From UBA7328 sp965247965 (lineage in GTDB: Bacteria; Bacteroidota; Bacteroidia; Chitinophagales; Saprospiraceae): a stretch of DNA of 64,000 nt. The position numbers and the translations under genes are program-made. Position 1 is the first letter of the stretch. Each line of letters begins with the position of its first letter. The notes under the pieces are model-generated. The model was not told where the DNA came from. It did no database searches and saw nothing but the letters and a program-made list of their open reading frames with translations. This document shows, in pieces, positions 1 through 9,092 of the stretch. The stretch lies in assembly GCA_965247965.1 (NCBI GenBank), contig OZ252053.1, positions 4,154,001 through 4,218,000 on the forward strand, given 5' to 3'.

Positions 1-1
1 G

Positions 2-718
2 ACCATTAAGGTGCGCGAGAAGATTGTGGCTGACGGATTATCCAAAGTAACATTTGACGTGACCGATCGTGGAAAGCACATCGGTGCTAAAGAATTCAAT
101 GTCCTCGCTGATGCGGGGGATACGGTAATTGTGGATATGCGTAATCATTATGAAAGCGAAGTGGGCCATTTTGCAGGCGCTCTATGTCCGGATGTCGAAA
201 CCTTTAGAGAATCATTGCCGCTTGTGGAAGAAATGCTTGCATCACACAAAGACAAAAACATCTTACTGTACTGCACCGGTGGCATTCGATGCGAAAAGGC
301 AAGTGCTTATTTTAAAAATAAAGGGTTCAAAAAAATCCACCAACTTGACGGGGGCATTATAGAATATACCAGGCAATGCGAACAAAATGGCTTGGAAAAT
401 AAGTTCATTGGTAAAAATTTTGTTTTCGATGAGCGGTTAGGTGAGCGTATAAGTGAAGATGTAATTGCGAAATGCTATCAATGCGGCAAAGCCTGTGATA
501 TGCACAGGAATTGTGCAAATGATCAATGCCACATTCTTTTCATTCAATGTGAAGAATGTGCGGATAGATTTCAGAATTGCTGCTCTAAAAAGTGCTATGC
601 ATACAATGCCTTATCGGAAACTGAAAAGGAAATTTATAAAGGGAAGGTAGAATTCAATGGCACAAATGCGGGAAAGGGGCGATACAATGCTCTTAATATG
701 AATGAAGCTTTGATGTGA
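2..718 (+). CDS. trhO: tRNA uridine(34) hydroxylase TrhO (YceA), 5'-partial
   Basis: Rhodanese-like enzyme that, in studied members, hydroxylates uridine 34 of tRNAs on the way to 5-methoxy- or carboxymethoxyuridine. The frame is open to the left edge of the window and reads TIKVREKIVADG before the GTG at 11, so the N-terminal domain lies outside. Seen here: a rhodanese domain with the active-site loop CTGGIRCEKAS, whose first Cys is catalytic, followed by a Cys-rich tail (CYQCGKAC, CEECADRFQNCC) typical of the YceA family. It ends at a TGA at 716-718. The family call is firm; only the missing start limits it. Confidence 0.93.
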   Translation, partial: TIKVREKIVADGLSKVTFDVTDRGKHIGAKEFNVLADAGDTVIVDMRNHYESEVGHFAGALCPDVETFRESLPLVEEMLASHKDKNILLYCTGGIRCEKASAYFKNKGFKKIHQLDGGIIEYTRQCEQNGLENKFIGKNFVFDERLGERISEDVIAKCYQCGKACDMHRNCANDQCHILFIQCEECADRFQNCCSKKCYAYNALSETEKEIYKGKVEFNGTNAGKGRYNALNMNEALM

Positions 719-826
719 GTGCAGTTGCAAAACCAAAGATTCAAATCGGCATAGACAACCACGTCACTTGGATGTGAGCGCAGCCGGATGATTGGTTTGA
801 CAATACTATAATCCTAAAATCCTGGT

Positions 827-1318
827 TTAGTCCTCGTCCATCAAAGCGGCATCCACCAATAAATACATCAACCGATTAATATCGGTATCGTTAAGGATAA
901 GTTTTCCTTTTAAAATTACCTGCTCAGTGCTGTACTCCACAGGTTTGCTTGATTCCACTTCCATTACAGTCTCAGGACCTGCACCGCCACAGAAAAAGCA
1001 CATATTATAAGGATAAGCGGAAAGAATAAATTCCGTGTGGCTTTTATAACCTTCAACCGGAATGATGTAACCTTTCACGGTTACTTCTTTTTCGCCAAGA
1101 GCATTCACCTCATCACTAAATACGGGTACGTCGATCTTGAATCCTAAAAATTCGTCGTACTCCTTTTTGTACGTGATTTTGGACAGCGTTTTCCAAAGAT
1201 TTTCTTTTTTTTCGACTACTTCTGTGTTCTCTCCACCGTTATCAATTGCTGCTTGATCTTGAGCAGACATTGAAAAACTCAAAGAAAAAAGAAAACCAAT
1301 AATTATGCATTTGTTCAT
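827..1318 (-). CDS. Exported DUF3299-like protein of a putative metal ABC system
   Basis: 163 aa with a cleavable signal peptide (hydrophobic residues 4-18, then SAQ). The conserved core GYIIPVEGY...FILSAYPYNMCFFCGGAGPE resembles the DUF3299 family. It is last in a minus-strand trio with an FtsX-like permease and an ABC ATPase, 10 nt after the permease stop. In Vibrio a comparable gene set (zrgABCDE) takes up zinc; the Cys pair in CFFC and the His-rich permease next door fit a metal role. Seen: signal peptide and core motif. Known: DUF3299 proteins often sit beside such ABC genes. Inferred: a periplasmic helper in zinc or other divalent-metal handling. Confidence 0.7.
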   Translation of the reverse strand: MNKCIIIGFLFSLSFSMSAQDQAAIDNGGENTEVVEKKENLWKTLSKITYKKEYDEFLGFKIDVPVFSDEVNALGEKEVTVKGYIIPVEGYKSHTEFILSAYPYNMCFFCGGAGPETVMEVESSKPVEYSTEQVILKGKLILNDTDINRLMYLLVDAALMDED

Positions 1319-1328
1319 TTTCTATTCT

Positions 1329-2573
1329 TTATGACGTAAGCGTTTTGTGAATTTCTGTTTTATATGCAATAATTGCCGGTACTATTGCCGCAATAATTCC
1401 TATTAATAACGACGCAAGAATGACAAAAAGTTCTGCTTTCAAAAACTTAAAAGCTGTAAAGGAATAGTTATAACGATCAGAGGCCATGTGGCCAAAGGCA
1501 TCCAAAGCTAAATGACCTAGAACCAATCCCAAAAGACTTCCTATAACGGCAAGTATAGTTCCCTCCAATAGAATTAAAGTAAAAAGTTTGGAAGGCGGCG
1601 CTCCGCTCACTCTCATCAAAGCTAATTCGTACTTGCGATCCCTCAATGTATTGTAAAGTGAAATAAAAATACTTATTCCCGAAACGATTGCAATAAGGAG
1701 CGCTAGATTTCTTATTACATCGACCCCTACGCCGATAAGGCTGTACAATCTATTCATTTCGATGGCCGGTGTTGCGGCCTGTAAGGACGTATTCTGATTG
1801 ATATTTCTAGGGAGATTCAGTGTCTGAAAGTTTCTTGATTTGAATTTTACCAAAATCGAAGTGATTTCCTCATCGACATGATCGAGCAGGTTAAAGTTAC
1901 TTACTCTATGGTCCTGATGCTCGTCGTCATGTTCTTCATCGATACCATCTCCGTGAACGTGCCAAATGGATGCTGTGTTGCTCAATATCAATTGATCGAT
2001 CACCGTCCCCGAAGGTTTGAATACTCCTGAAACTACAAATCCGTCGCCGTGATCGTGAGCCATATGCTCGTCATCTTCAAAGCCGTGAGTACTCTCAAAA
2101 CGATCTCCTAATTTTAGTTCTAAATCCCTGGCAACATTCGCACCAATGTTCACTTCAAAATCATGGTCAAAAACTTGCCCTCGTGCTATTTCAACATCGT
2201 AAAGTTCTACAAATGAATGATCTGTGCCCACAATCCTGAATCCCTTGTAACTGTCGCCCAAAGAGAGCGGTACCGCTGATGCAATAAGCGGATGCCTCGG
2301 ATTCAAAAAAGGCGAGGCTTCTTTAACCGAAATATTTCCGGTAGGGTTATCGATATGATACATATTGCAAAGGATCATCTGGAGCGGACTTCCTTTTGCA
2401 CCGATCACCAGATCAATTCCCGCCAGATTATTATCAAAATTTTCCTTGAGCTGATCATTTACTAAGAGAAGAAAAGTGATAAGTCCAATGCCTAAGGCAA
2501 AAAGTATAAGACTCAAGGCCATGTTGAGCGGCTTGAAAATTACATTTCGCCAGCTGAGGCCTAAAAGACTCAT
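1329..2573 (-). CDS. FtsX/MacB-type ABC transporter permease with His-rich insert
   Basis: 414 aa with FtsX-type topology: one N-terminal membrane helix (about residues 15-38), a large extracytoplasmic domain, and three C-terminal helices (about 285-310, 332-358, 382-405). The extracytoplasmic part contains two acidic, His-rich stretches, DDEHMAHDHGDG and HVHGDGIDEEHDDEHQDH, which look like divalent-metal ligand clusters. The start ATG overlaps the ATPase stop (ATGA), so the two are probably translationally coupled. LolE/MacB-like permeases usually act on lipoproteins, peptides or drugs and lack such His clusters. This composition points to metal handling as in the Vibrio Zrg system, which is an inference. 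Confidence 0.83.
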   Translation of the reverse strand: MSLLGLSWRNVIFKPLNMALSLILFALGIGLITFLLLVNDQLKENFDNNLAGIDLVIGAKGSPLQMILCNMYHIDNPTGNISVKEASPFLNPRHPLIASAVPLSLGDSYKGFRIVGTDHSFVELYDVEIARGQVFDHDFEVNIGANVARDLELKLGDRFESTHGFEDDEHMAHDHGDGFVVSGVFKPSGTVIDQLILSNTASIWHVHGDGIDEEHDDEHQDHRVSNFNLLDHVDEEITSILVKFKSRNFQTLNLPRNINQNTSLQAATPAIEMNRLYSLIGVGVDVIRNLALLIAIVSGISIFISLYNTLRDRKYELALMRVSGAPPSKLFTLILLEGTILAVIGSLLGLVLGHLALDAFGHMASDRYNYSFTAFKFLKAELFVILASLLIGIIAAIVPAIIAYKTEIHKTLTS

Positions 2574-3199
2574 GCCAGGGCAATTTGATTAGAGAATCGA
2601 TCTTTTAGTCTGTTATCGTGGGTTACTATGACTAAGGCTGCATTTACTTCACTTACCAAGGCCAGGAGCAGATCAAGAACGCGATAACAATTAGTATCAT
2701 CTAGCGCAGATGTGGGCTCGTCGGCAAGGATCAGTTTGGGTTTAGTTATTACCGCTCTCAAAATGTTAAGCCTTTGCTTTTCTCCCTGACTCAGTTTTTG
2801 GGGTTTGTAGGATTTTCTCTCATAAAGGCGGACTTTTTCAAGGAGGTCAGAAATAAAATCCTGGTCAGGTTTTATACCTGCCAAATTTTGTATGAAGCTT
2901 AAGTTTTCGGCGACATTTAGCGATCTCATGAAATGAGCTTCCTGGAAAATAATGCCGATATTATTTGCGCGGAAGATGTCAAGAGATTTGCCACGAAGGC
3001 TATTGACCTCCGTGCCTTCCAATACTATTTTGCCTTTTTGCGAAGAAATAATTCCACCGAGCAAGTGGAGAAGTGTTGTCTTTCCAACCCCCGAATCCCC
3101 AAGAACCAACAAGGTTTCGCCTTCTTTCACGGCGAAATCAGGAAAAGACATTTTTTCACCTCCATCGTAGGAGTAGGATAGATTTTCTACGCTCAACAT
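2570..3199 (-). CDS. ABC transporter ATP-binding protein (LolD/MacB type)
   Basis: About 209 aa from the ATG at 3199; a longer frame back to a TTG at 3232 adds 11 unconvincing residues. Walker A GDSGVGKTT, signature LSQGEKQRL and Walker B LILADEPTSALD are all present, followed by the switch His in VTHD. This is the complete nucleotide-binding protein of the LolD/MacB class. It is first in the operon with the His-rich permease and the DUF3299-like protein and probably powers that permease. Substrate cannot be read from the ATPase itself. Confidence 0.9.
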   Translation of the reverse strand: MLSVENLSYSYDGGEKMSFPDFAVKEGETLLVLGDSGVGKTTLLHLLGGIISSQKGKIVLEGTEVNSLRGKSLDIFRANNIGIIFQEAHFMRSLNVAENLSFIQNLAGIKPDQDFISDLLEKVRLYERKSYKPQKLSQGEKQRLNILRAVITKPKLILADEPTSALDDTNCYRVLDLLLALVSEVNAALVIVTHDNRLKDRFSNQIALA

Positions 3200-3321
3200 A
3201 AAATTCTGCTTAAACCTATTAGCTCTGTCCAACGGTCAGGTTTCGCCAAAGATATTGATAGCCTATGAATTTAAGTAGCGTTCACGATTATTACAACCCA
3301 ATAAGTTATTTGCGAAATGGT

Positions 3322-3359
3322 AAAAAAAGAGCCATCCCGATGCTTTTCATCGGGATGGC
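3322..3359 (-). terminator. Rho-independent terminator after the M43 protease gene
   Basis: A perfect 12-bp stem (GCCATCCCGATG at 3331-3342 with its complement at 3348-3359) and a 5-nt loop. Read on the minus strand it is followed by a run of T (the plus-strand A run at 3322-3328). It lies downstream of the metalloprotease stop and upstream of the ABC operon, so it separates the two minus-strand units. Confidence 0.85.
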
Positions 3360-3396
3360 CATGTATCTAATGCTTTCCTTAGCTTAGACAGATGAT

Positions 3397-5448
3397 TTAT
3401 CTTGTCTTCGGAGGTAGATTTTTTGCTCTACGAGCTTTCCTAACCTTGCCTACTCGGCTGGCTCCATTATCTAAGCAAAACTCTATCTCCTCGAACGAAC
3501 CAAACTGGCCGTTGCTGGCAACAATTGTGTTGCCGTTAGCATCTACTATTCTCGCTGACCCATTACCCCAGTCGCAGCAGATTCCGTCACCATAGAAATC
3601 TTCGATCACGAATAGGTAACAACCATCACTGAGATCTACATTTTTTATCTTCACTTTTCCTGCCTTAAAATCTCCGTACGGCCCACCTTCTGATACTATA
3701 AAATTGCTATCGTCAACAATGAACCAAGTAGTCTCAGAACCGAAATCATCGAGGGTGATCTCTACAGTGACACTAGAGGAGCCTCCGCCGCCGTTGTTGC
3801 CCCCGCCATTTCCATCATCGGCGGTTGTAAATGTTCCAATCGTTGTATAGGGCGTCCAACCGATATCACATCTTGTTCGCAGTTTGTACTCATATGTTGC
3901 ATTCGGGAACAAACCTGAAAGTGTGGTACTTGTGCTGTTAGAATTTTGTCTAGTCCATGGATCACCGAATCCTTGTTCTCGATACCTCACCTGGTATCTT
4001 ATAGCACCGCTAACTTCCGACCAACTGATCTGAGCAGAACTTTCGGTCACATTTTGAACGTTTGCGCCTTCAGGAGTATCGCATTGATCGCCATTGCCGC
4101 CACCTCCGTTAGATTCTGTATCTACCGTACTGATGGGAGACCATGTTGTCCAGCCATCTGGGCATTGTGTGCGGATTCGATATTGGTAAGTTGTACCGGG
4201 TGTCAAATTATCAAAGTTAGCCTCCGAATTCACCGGATTTTTGTTTGTCCAGGTTGTCGTGCCTTGTGGCCTTACTCGTATTCTATATTTAAGAGCGCCC
4301 TCTATATCTTCCCAATCAAATGAAAGGCTAGTCGAAATGGCTGCTGTAACGGTAAGGTTCTCTGGGGTAATGCAATTATCGCTATTGTTTCCGCCTCCGC
4401 TATTTCCTCCACCGCCATTGTTTCCGCCTCCGCCTTGTGATGCTTCTGAACATACGTTGCCGGCGTTGTTTATCAGGTTGGTAAGATTGGCATTCATATA
4501 GGTTTCCATTCTGCTGGCCTGGCCGTTGCTAAACATATACATGCACGCATCATCGGTATAGTCCATATAATTCATATGCATGTCAGTAGAGCCGCATGAG
4601 CTTTGACCTACATTGGGGCAGCCGCCGTAATCATTTGCCTGGTCGGGCGTGTCAGCAACCTCGTCATCTACTCCGCATCCATCTCCCCAAATGTGGTCGA
4701 CGAAAAAATAGTGACCTACTTCGTGAGTGGTTGTCCTGCCCAGGTTATACGGTGCTTGAGGAGACACGCTGCCACAAGAGCTGCTCGCCCCAAAAGCAGA
4801 GGCATCTATTACAACAGCGTCACCATTTCCTGCTCCTCCAAATGGAGCATGACCCAAGTATCCCAGGTTAGTCTGCACAACTATATTGAGGTAACCTGAC
4901 CACTGATTTACCTGGTCGCCTTGTGTTTGATTAATGGTCACGGCAGGCTGGCCATTTGACAAATTAAATCCGTTGGGATGGTTCTGATCAGCCAGGCAAA
5001 ATTGCACACAAGTTTCGCCATGACTTACGCCTGAAAAGGAAGAGGAAGATCCATTTGTCCATTTAGAAATGTCGGAATTCTTTCCCTGAAAATCGGCATT
5101 TAATATGGCGACTTGCTCTTTGGCAAGGTTGACAAGACAAGCCGCATCTGCATTACCTACTCCCTGGTAGTGCACCGCTACTGGAATTATTTTTGGGTTA
5201 GCGCATAATGCCTTTACAATATCCTTTTTCTTGGCGCTTTGGAAAGCCTTTATTCTTCTTTCGTAGCTCTCTTTGTAAATAGGGTCTTTCAATAATTCTT
5301 TGGTATGTTCCACGGTGTTACAGGATCTTTTCAGCGATGACTCTATTGATTGACGTATATCCTCTTGTATGGCAAAATTGTCTTCAGAACATGAGGCAAT
5401 GATCAAAAGAAATGTGATGGTGATAAATAGAAAAAGTGATTTTTTCAT
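3397..5448 (-). CDS. Secreted M43 (pappalysin-like) zinc metalloprotease with two FN3 domains
   Basis: 683 aa. The signal peptide ends in a lipobox-like IIASC (Cys20), so it may be an exported lipoprotein. The protease domain carries the extended zinc motif HEVGHYFFVDH (His242, Glu243, His246, His252) and a later MNYMDY that fits the Met-turn of M43 metzincins. Two fibronectin type III domains follow (about 358-445 and 455-540), separated by Gly/Asn linkers. A C-terminal beta domain with the GDGICCDWGNG segment is common in extracellular peptidases of this phylum. No clear type IX sorting domain is visible. Likely role: extracellular protein degradation. Transcription probably ends at the hairpin at 3322-3359. 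Confidence 0.88.
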   Translation of the reverse strand: MKKSLFLFITITFLLIIASCSEDNFAIQEDIRQSIESSLKRSCNTVEHTKELLKDPIYKESYERRIKAFQSAKKKDIVKALCANPKIIPVAVHYQGVGNADAACLVNLAKEQVAILNADFQGKNSDISKWTNGSSSSFSGVSHGETCVQFCLADQNHPNGFNLSNGQPAVTINQTQGDQVNQWSGYLNIVVQTNLGYLGHAPFGGAGNGDAVVIDASAFGASSSCGSVSPQAPYNLGRTTTHEVGHYFFVDHIWGDGCGVDDEVADTPDQANDYGGCPNVGQSSCGSTDMHMNYMDYTDDACMYMFSNGQASRMETYMNANLTNLINNAGNVCSEASQGGGGNNGGGGNSGGGNNSDNCITPENLTVTAAISTSLSFDWEDIEGALKYRIRVRPQGTTTWTNKNPVNSEANFDNLTPGTTYQYRIRTQCPDGWTTWSPISTVDTESNGGGGNGDQCDTPEGANVQNVTESSAQISWSEVSGAIRYQVRYREQGFGDPWTRQNSNSTSTTLSGLFPNATYEYKLRTRCDIGWTPYTTIGTFTTADDGNGGGNNGGGGSSSVTVEITLDDFGSETTWFIVDDSNFIVSEGGPYGDFKAGKVKIKNVDLSDGCYLFVIEDFYGDGICCDWGNGSARIVDANGNTIVASNGQFGSFEEIEFCLDNGASRVGKVRKARRAKNLPPKTR

Positions 5449-5652
5449 GCTTCAATTTTTTTTTAAATAATGATTTACAATGGTGTAAAAAATTATTCAG
5501 CCGTGTTTTAGCGATTTGTTGCCTCAAATAAAAAGGAGAAAAGGAGGTGATAACGGGCACATTATAGAAAGCGATTCTTCTTTTATACTTTTCGCGCTTT
5601 TTATTATACTTCCTAATTTGCGTTATGTCCAATGTGAAGGTAGCTTCGCATT

Positions 5653-6714
5653 ATGGAATTTTTTCTAGTGAATACCCTCATTCAGAACATATTGTTCGGT
5701 AAGAAGTGGTGGCTGTTCAGGCACCTGCTCTTCTGGTTATTTATTTATCTGGATGAGTTTTTGGCATTCTTAGGTGTAACGGAACCTTATGACGAACCGT
5801 ACTATGTGCTACTTTCCTTTTTCTTTGATCTGGTTGTGGTCTACTTTAATATTTATGTCCTGTTTCCAAAACTTTTAAAGAAAAGACGGCTCGCAGAATA
5901 TATTGGTTTTACGTTTTTGACAATTGCCGCCCTCATCGTTGGAGAGTATCTGATCCAGATTTTTCAATATGATGAAAAGGATATTCCTCTATCCTTTTTT
6001 ATAAGTGTATTAGTCGCAACATCAGTTACACTCAGTGCTGCGGTAGCTATTAAAGTATTAAAAGAAGCTTTTCGCGAAAACCAGTTAAGGGAGGAAGCCG
6101 AAAAACAGCGGTTGAGTTTTGAACTTAAAAATCTAAAAAAGCAAGTTAACCCACACTTTCTATTTAATGTTTTAAATGGAATTTATATCCAAAGTCAAAC
6201 GGCGTCAAAGGAAGTACCCAATACCATAATGCAATTTTCAGATCTGCTCCGATATCAAATTTATGATGCCGAAAAAAGCGAAAAGGTCTTGTTGACCAAA
6301 GAGATCGAATTCATTGAAAACTACATCGCCCTTGAGCAGATGAGAAGGGAAAACACGCAAGTACAATTCGAGCATCTGATAAGCGATAAATCATTCCGAA
6401 TCGAACCTTTGTTGTTTCTTCCATTGGTAGAAAATGCATTTAAATATTCTATAGTTTCCTCTGCTGAAACTTCGAATATAGACCTGAATCTGGTCCAACA
6501 AAATGCCTCCGTACTATTCGCAATCGACAATACCATAGGAAGCATATCTGGCAGTGGAAACGGAGAAAGTGGAGGGCTGGGGTTGCGCAATCTTCGAAAA
6601 AGACTTGGCCTTCTCTATCCACAAGGGCATACCCTGAAAATAGATGATTCAAAAGATGGTATTTTTAGCGTCAAGCTAGAGATAAGCGTCAATGAATTGC
6701 ATCATAGTCGATGA
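5653..6714 (+). CDS. LytS-family sensor histidine kinase
   Basis: 353 aa. Four hydrophobic segments (about 20-40, 50-72, 82-104, 112-135) are followed by a short coiled coil and a His_kinase-type domain with the phospho-acceptor His168 in KKQVNPHFLFNVL. The ATPase part has an N box (LPLVENAFKYS) and a G-rich GGLGLRNLRKRL. No separate ligand-binding domain is seen; the membrane bundle is presumably the sensor. The LytTR regulator that follows overlaps by 23 nt, so the two form a two-component pair. Signal and targets are unknown. Confidence 0.93.
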   Translation: MEFFLVNTLIQNILFGKKWWLFRHLLFWLFIYLDEFLAFLGVTEPYDEPYYVLLSFFFDLVVVYFNIYVLFPKLLKKRRLAEYIGFTFLTIAALIVGEYLIQIFQYDEKDIPLSFFISVLVATSVTLSAAVAIKVLKEAFRENQLREEAEKQRLSFELKNLKKQVNPHFLFNVLNGIYIQSQTASKEVPNTIMQFSDLLRYQIYDAEKSEKVLLTKEIEFIENYIALEQMRRENTQVQFEHLISDKSFRIEPLLFLPLVENAFKYSIVSSAETSNIDLNLVQQNASVLFAIDNTIGSISGSGNGESGGLGLRNLRKRLGLLYPQGHTLKIDDSKDGIFSVKLEISVNELHHSR

Positions 6715-7408
6715 CGAACCCTTGGCCCGTAAGGGTATAAAACTATTAACAGATAAGGTCGATTTTCTTACCGTGACCGAAGAATTCCCATCGGCTCTGG
6801 AAGCCAGTTCGTTTATCTCTAAAAATACTAAGATCGATCTCATCTTTCTCGATATTGAAATGCCGGGCTTGAATGGTTTGGAATTCCTCAAAGCCGTCCC
6901 ACTAAATTGCCAGGTCATTCTTACGACTGCCTATCCTCAATACGCTCTTGAAGCATTCGAATTGGATGTGGTAGACTATTTATTAAAACCAATCAAGTTT
7001 GAGCGATTTTTTAAAGCTGTAAATAAGGCACAAGGGATTGTAGAATCAAATACCAAACCCTACACCATGGAAAAAACTGAAGATAATTTTTTTTATATAA
7101 AATCAGATCGGAAATACGTGCGGCTTTTCTTTTCTGATATCCACTACATTAAGGGGCTCAAAGACTACGTCATGATCTATACAGATAAGGACAAGTTTAT
7201 GACCGCCATGAATGTAGGCACCGCTTATAAAAAGCTTCCCAAAGACCACTTTGCCCGGGTAAGCAAGTCATACATTATCAATGTGAATAAGATCACCCAG
7301 ATCGACACAGATTTTATCTTTTTGGGGGATGTAGACATTCCTTTGGGGAATAGTTATAAGGAGGAGTTTATTGGTACTTATGTGAAGGATAAGTTGATCG
7401 GGAGATAG
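6692..7408 (+). CDS. LytTR-family response regulator
   Basis: 238 aa. The receiver domain has the acidic pair DDE at 7-9, the phospho-acceptor Asp54 in LIFLDIEMPG and the conserved Lys in LLKPIKF. The C-terminal LytTR DNA-binding domain (about 130-235) contains FFYIKSDRKYVRL and the closing FARVSKSYIINVNKI motif. It starts inside the kinase gene (23-nt overlap), a normal arrangement for LytS/LytTR pairs. It should bind direct repeats in target promoters once phosphorylated; no target site was identified here. Confidence 0.95.
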   Translation: MNCIIVDDEPLARKGIKLLTDKVDFLTVTEEFPSALEASSFISKNTKIDLIFLDIEMPGLNGLEFLKAVPLNCQVILTTAYPQYALEAFELDVVDYLLKPIKFERFFKAVNKAQGIVESNTKPYTMEKTEDNFFYIKSDRKYVRLFFSDIHYIKGLKDYVMIYTDKDKFMTAMNVGTAYKKLPKDHFARVSKSYIINVNKITQIDTDFIFLGDVDIPLGNSYKEEFIGTYVKDKLIGR

Positions 7409-7422
7409 AATTAGTCTATCCA

Positions 7423-7796
7423 TTAATTAACTCAAGTTGTGATGTACAAATTTCCTGCGCTCTACCCCGGCCCTTAATCCTGCCTGCCGAAACCAGGCAA
7501 AGGCAGGGGAGTCCGCCCACCCGATTAGGGCAGTAAGGTTGCCTTTAGGGGAGGGCTGTTCAGTGCTCCCCACGCACGCCCCTGCCCGTTCCGGTCAGGC
7601 GGGCCTTAATCCCCTCAGGGGAAAATCCACTCTCGTATAATTCGTTGATTATCAGCGGGTTGGTGCTCTCCGCCAGCTGGCAGGGCTGGGAGGCGGGAGT
7701 AGGCTTTTTTCCGCAGCACTAAACAGCCCTGTCCCTTTAGCGTCAGGGTGCGGGAAGGCATTATTTTGTTAAAAGTTCGCAACTTGAGTTAATTAA
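7423..7796. mobile_element. Palindromic MITE-like element, no coding capacity
   Basis: A 374-bp GC-rich block bounded by 20-bp inverted repeats with one mismatch: TTAATTAACTCAAGTTGTGA at 7423-7442 and the complement of TTAATTAACTCAAGTTGCGA at 7777-7796. A nested inverted repeat lies inside (7553-7567 with 7715-7729, one mismatch). The interior has no gene-like frame and holds several smaller palindromes. The outer TTAATTAA is itself palindromic, so it could be target duplication or part of the terminal repeat. The element fills the gap between the LytTR gene and the esterase. It has the shape of a non-autonomous transposon, but no transposase with matching ends is in the window. Confidence 0.6.
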
Positions 7797-7866
7797 ATGC
7801 TATAAAATAACCAAATAGTGGCTGGATTTTTAATCAGACCGTGATTTCAAACCAGAGATTACCAAA

Positions 7867-8769
7867 ATGGCAGATAGAAATAGTACAATTATTAGGATCA
7901 GATCATACATCATTTTTTCTTTACTATTCATCTATTCCTGCGCCTTTCATGCGAATCGAAAAATAAAGGTAAATGGTATAAATCGGACGTTCTCCATTCA
8001 CCTCCCAGAGGGGTATTCCTCCGAGAAAGCCCCATATCCGGTCTTGTTTCTACTACACGGCAACCCATCCAAATCATGGCAGATGAAACTTTACACCGGC
8101 ATGAATTCTACAAGTGATAAAAATGAATTTATTGTGGTCTATCCTGATGCTATTGATCATCGATGGCTATTTCTGGATAAGAAAATCGTTCAAAAAGAAA
8201 TCACTTACTTTCGTTCTCTGCTTGACCATCTAAAACAGGAATACATCATCGACTCTACCCGAATATATGTTTCCGGTATGTCAGGGGGAGGAATATTTTC
8301 CATTGTATTGTCCCATGTTTTTCCCGGTGAATTCGCCGCAATATGTGTTGTGGCAGGCAATATGATCAGATTCGAGCAATTTCCGGTCCCACTGGTTGAC
8401 GAAACGCCCATACCATTGCTCCTAATTCACGGTACTTCTGACCATATATACAATGGAACGGATGATCTATTTTCGGTCGATGAGACTCTTGAGTATTGGA
8501 TCAGAAAAAATAATTGTGATTCGGTACCTCAAGTGACTTTGGTACCCGATATTAATCAAAAAGATAAATCAACAGTTTCAAAGCAATTCTATTCTTCGAG
8601 GGGCGATAGTGATGTGGTTTTCTATAAAATAGAAAATGGTGGCCACCATTGGCCCAATTCCCTATTTGATGCAAATAGATTTGTAAAGAGAGATCTTGGA
8701 ATTCTCAATAAAGATTTTGATACTAATCAGGCTATTTGGCATTTTGTGTCGGGGTATGAGATTGAATGA
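7867..8769 (+). CDS. Exported alpha/beta-hydrolase, CE1/PHB-depolymerase-like esterase
   Basis: 300 aa. A hydrophobic N-terminal segment (15-24) ends with a possible lipobox, IYSC at 22-25. The hydrolase fold shows the oxyanion segment FLLHGNP, nucleophile Ser139 in GMSGGG, a probable acid in HGTSDH and the catalytic His in GGHHWP. This pattern matches the LpqC / feruloyl-esterase / polyhydroxybutyrate-depolymerase group, which cleave ester bonds in polymers or acylated sugars. The substrate cannot be told. It stands alone, with a MITE-like element upstream and a truncated ATPase fragment downstream on the other strand. Confidence 0.8.
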   Translation: MADRNSTIIRIRSYIIFSLLFIYSCAFHANRKIKVNGINRTFSIHLPEGYSSEKAPYPVLFLLHGNPSKSWQMKLYTGMNSTSDKNEFIVVYPDAIDHRWLFLDKKIVQKEITYFRSLLDHLKQEYIIDSTRIYVSGMSGGGIFSIVLSHVFPGEFAAICVVAGNMIRFEQFPVPLVDETPIPLLLIHGTSDHIYNGTDDLFSVDETLEYWIRKNNCDSVPQVTLVPDINQKDKSTVSKQFYSSRGDSDVVFYKIENGGHHWPNSLFDANRFVKRDLGILNKDFDTNQAIWHFVSGYEIE

Positions 8770-8782
8770 CAGATTGTGAGAA

Positions 8783-8884
8783 TTACGCCAAGTCCAACAT
8801 TGTGGTTTTGCCCGTTCCCCTCGGACCAAAGAGGAAGAAGCTCTGATTCGGGTGTTTAAAATATCTCGATTGATACAATGTCAT
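8783..8884 (-). pseudogene. N-terminal fragment of an AAA/DUF4143 ATPase
   Basis: A 33-codon frame, MTLYQSRYF...FFLFGPRGTGKTTMLDLA then stop, matches the start of AAA_14/DUF4143 ATPases up to and just past the Walker A motif GPRGTGKTT. The family is usually near 380-400 aa, so more than 90% is missing. The remnant lies beside the palindromic repeat block at 8984-9086 and the mazEF cassette, which suggests rearrangement there. It is almost certainly non-functional. Confidence 0.7.
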
Positions 8885-8983
8885 ATTTCCAGGTATTTTG
8901 ATATTACTGATATCAAAAATACAACATATTAATATCAAATGAAATTCGTAGATACCGTCTGTGGTATTCGATGTTGCCTTCAA

Positions 8984-9086
8984 ATGGTTAAAAACCACTA
9001 GCCGACTGCATTTGATCATGCATATACCCACAATTGAAATTGTGGGTTGTGATAGCACGGTCAGCCCAGCCCATAGTTTCAACTAT
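8984..9086. repeat. Compound palindromic repeat, copy A
   Basis: Ordered small palindromes: GGTTAAAAACC near 8986, the 20-bp hairpin CCCACAATTGAAATTGTGGG at 9027-9046, and CCCATAGTTTCAACTAT near 9070-9086. The same order recurs at 9778-9998 and, in weaker form, at 17846-17915. These are REP/BIME-like intergenic elements. This copy abuts the 3' end of mazF. Confidence 0.75.
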
Positions 9087-9092
9087 ACTTCC

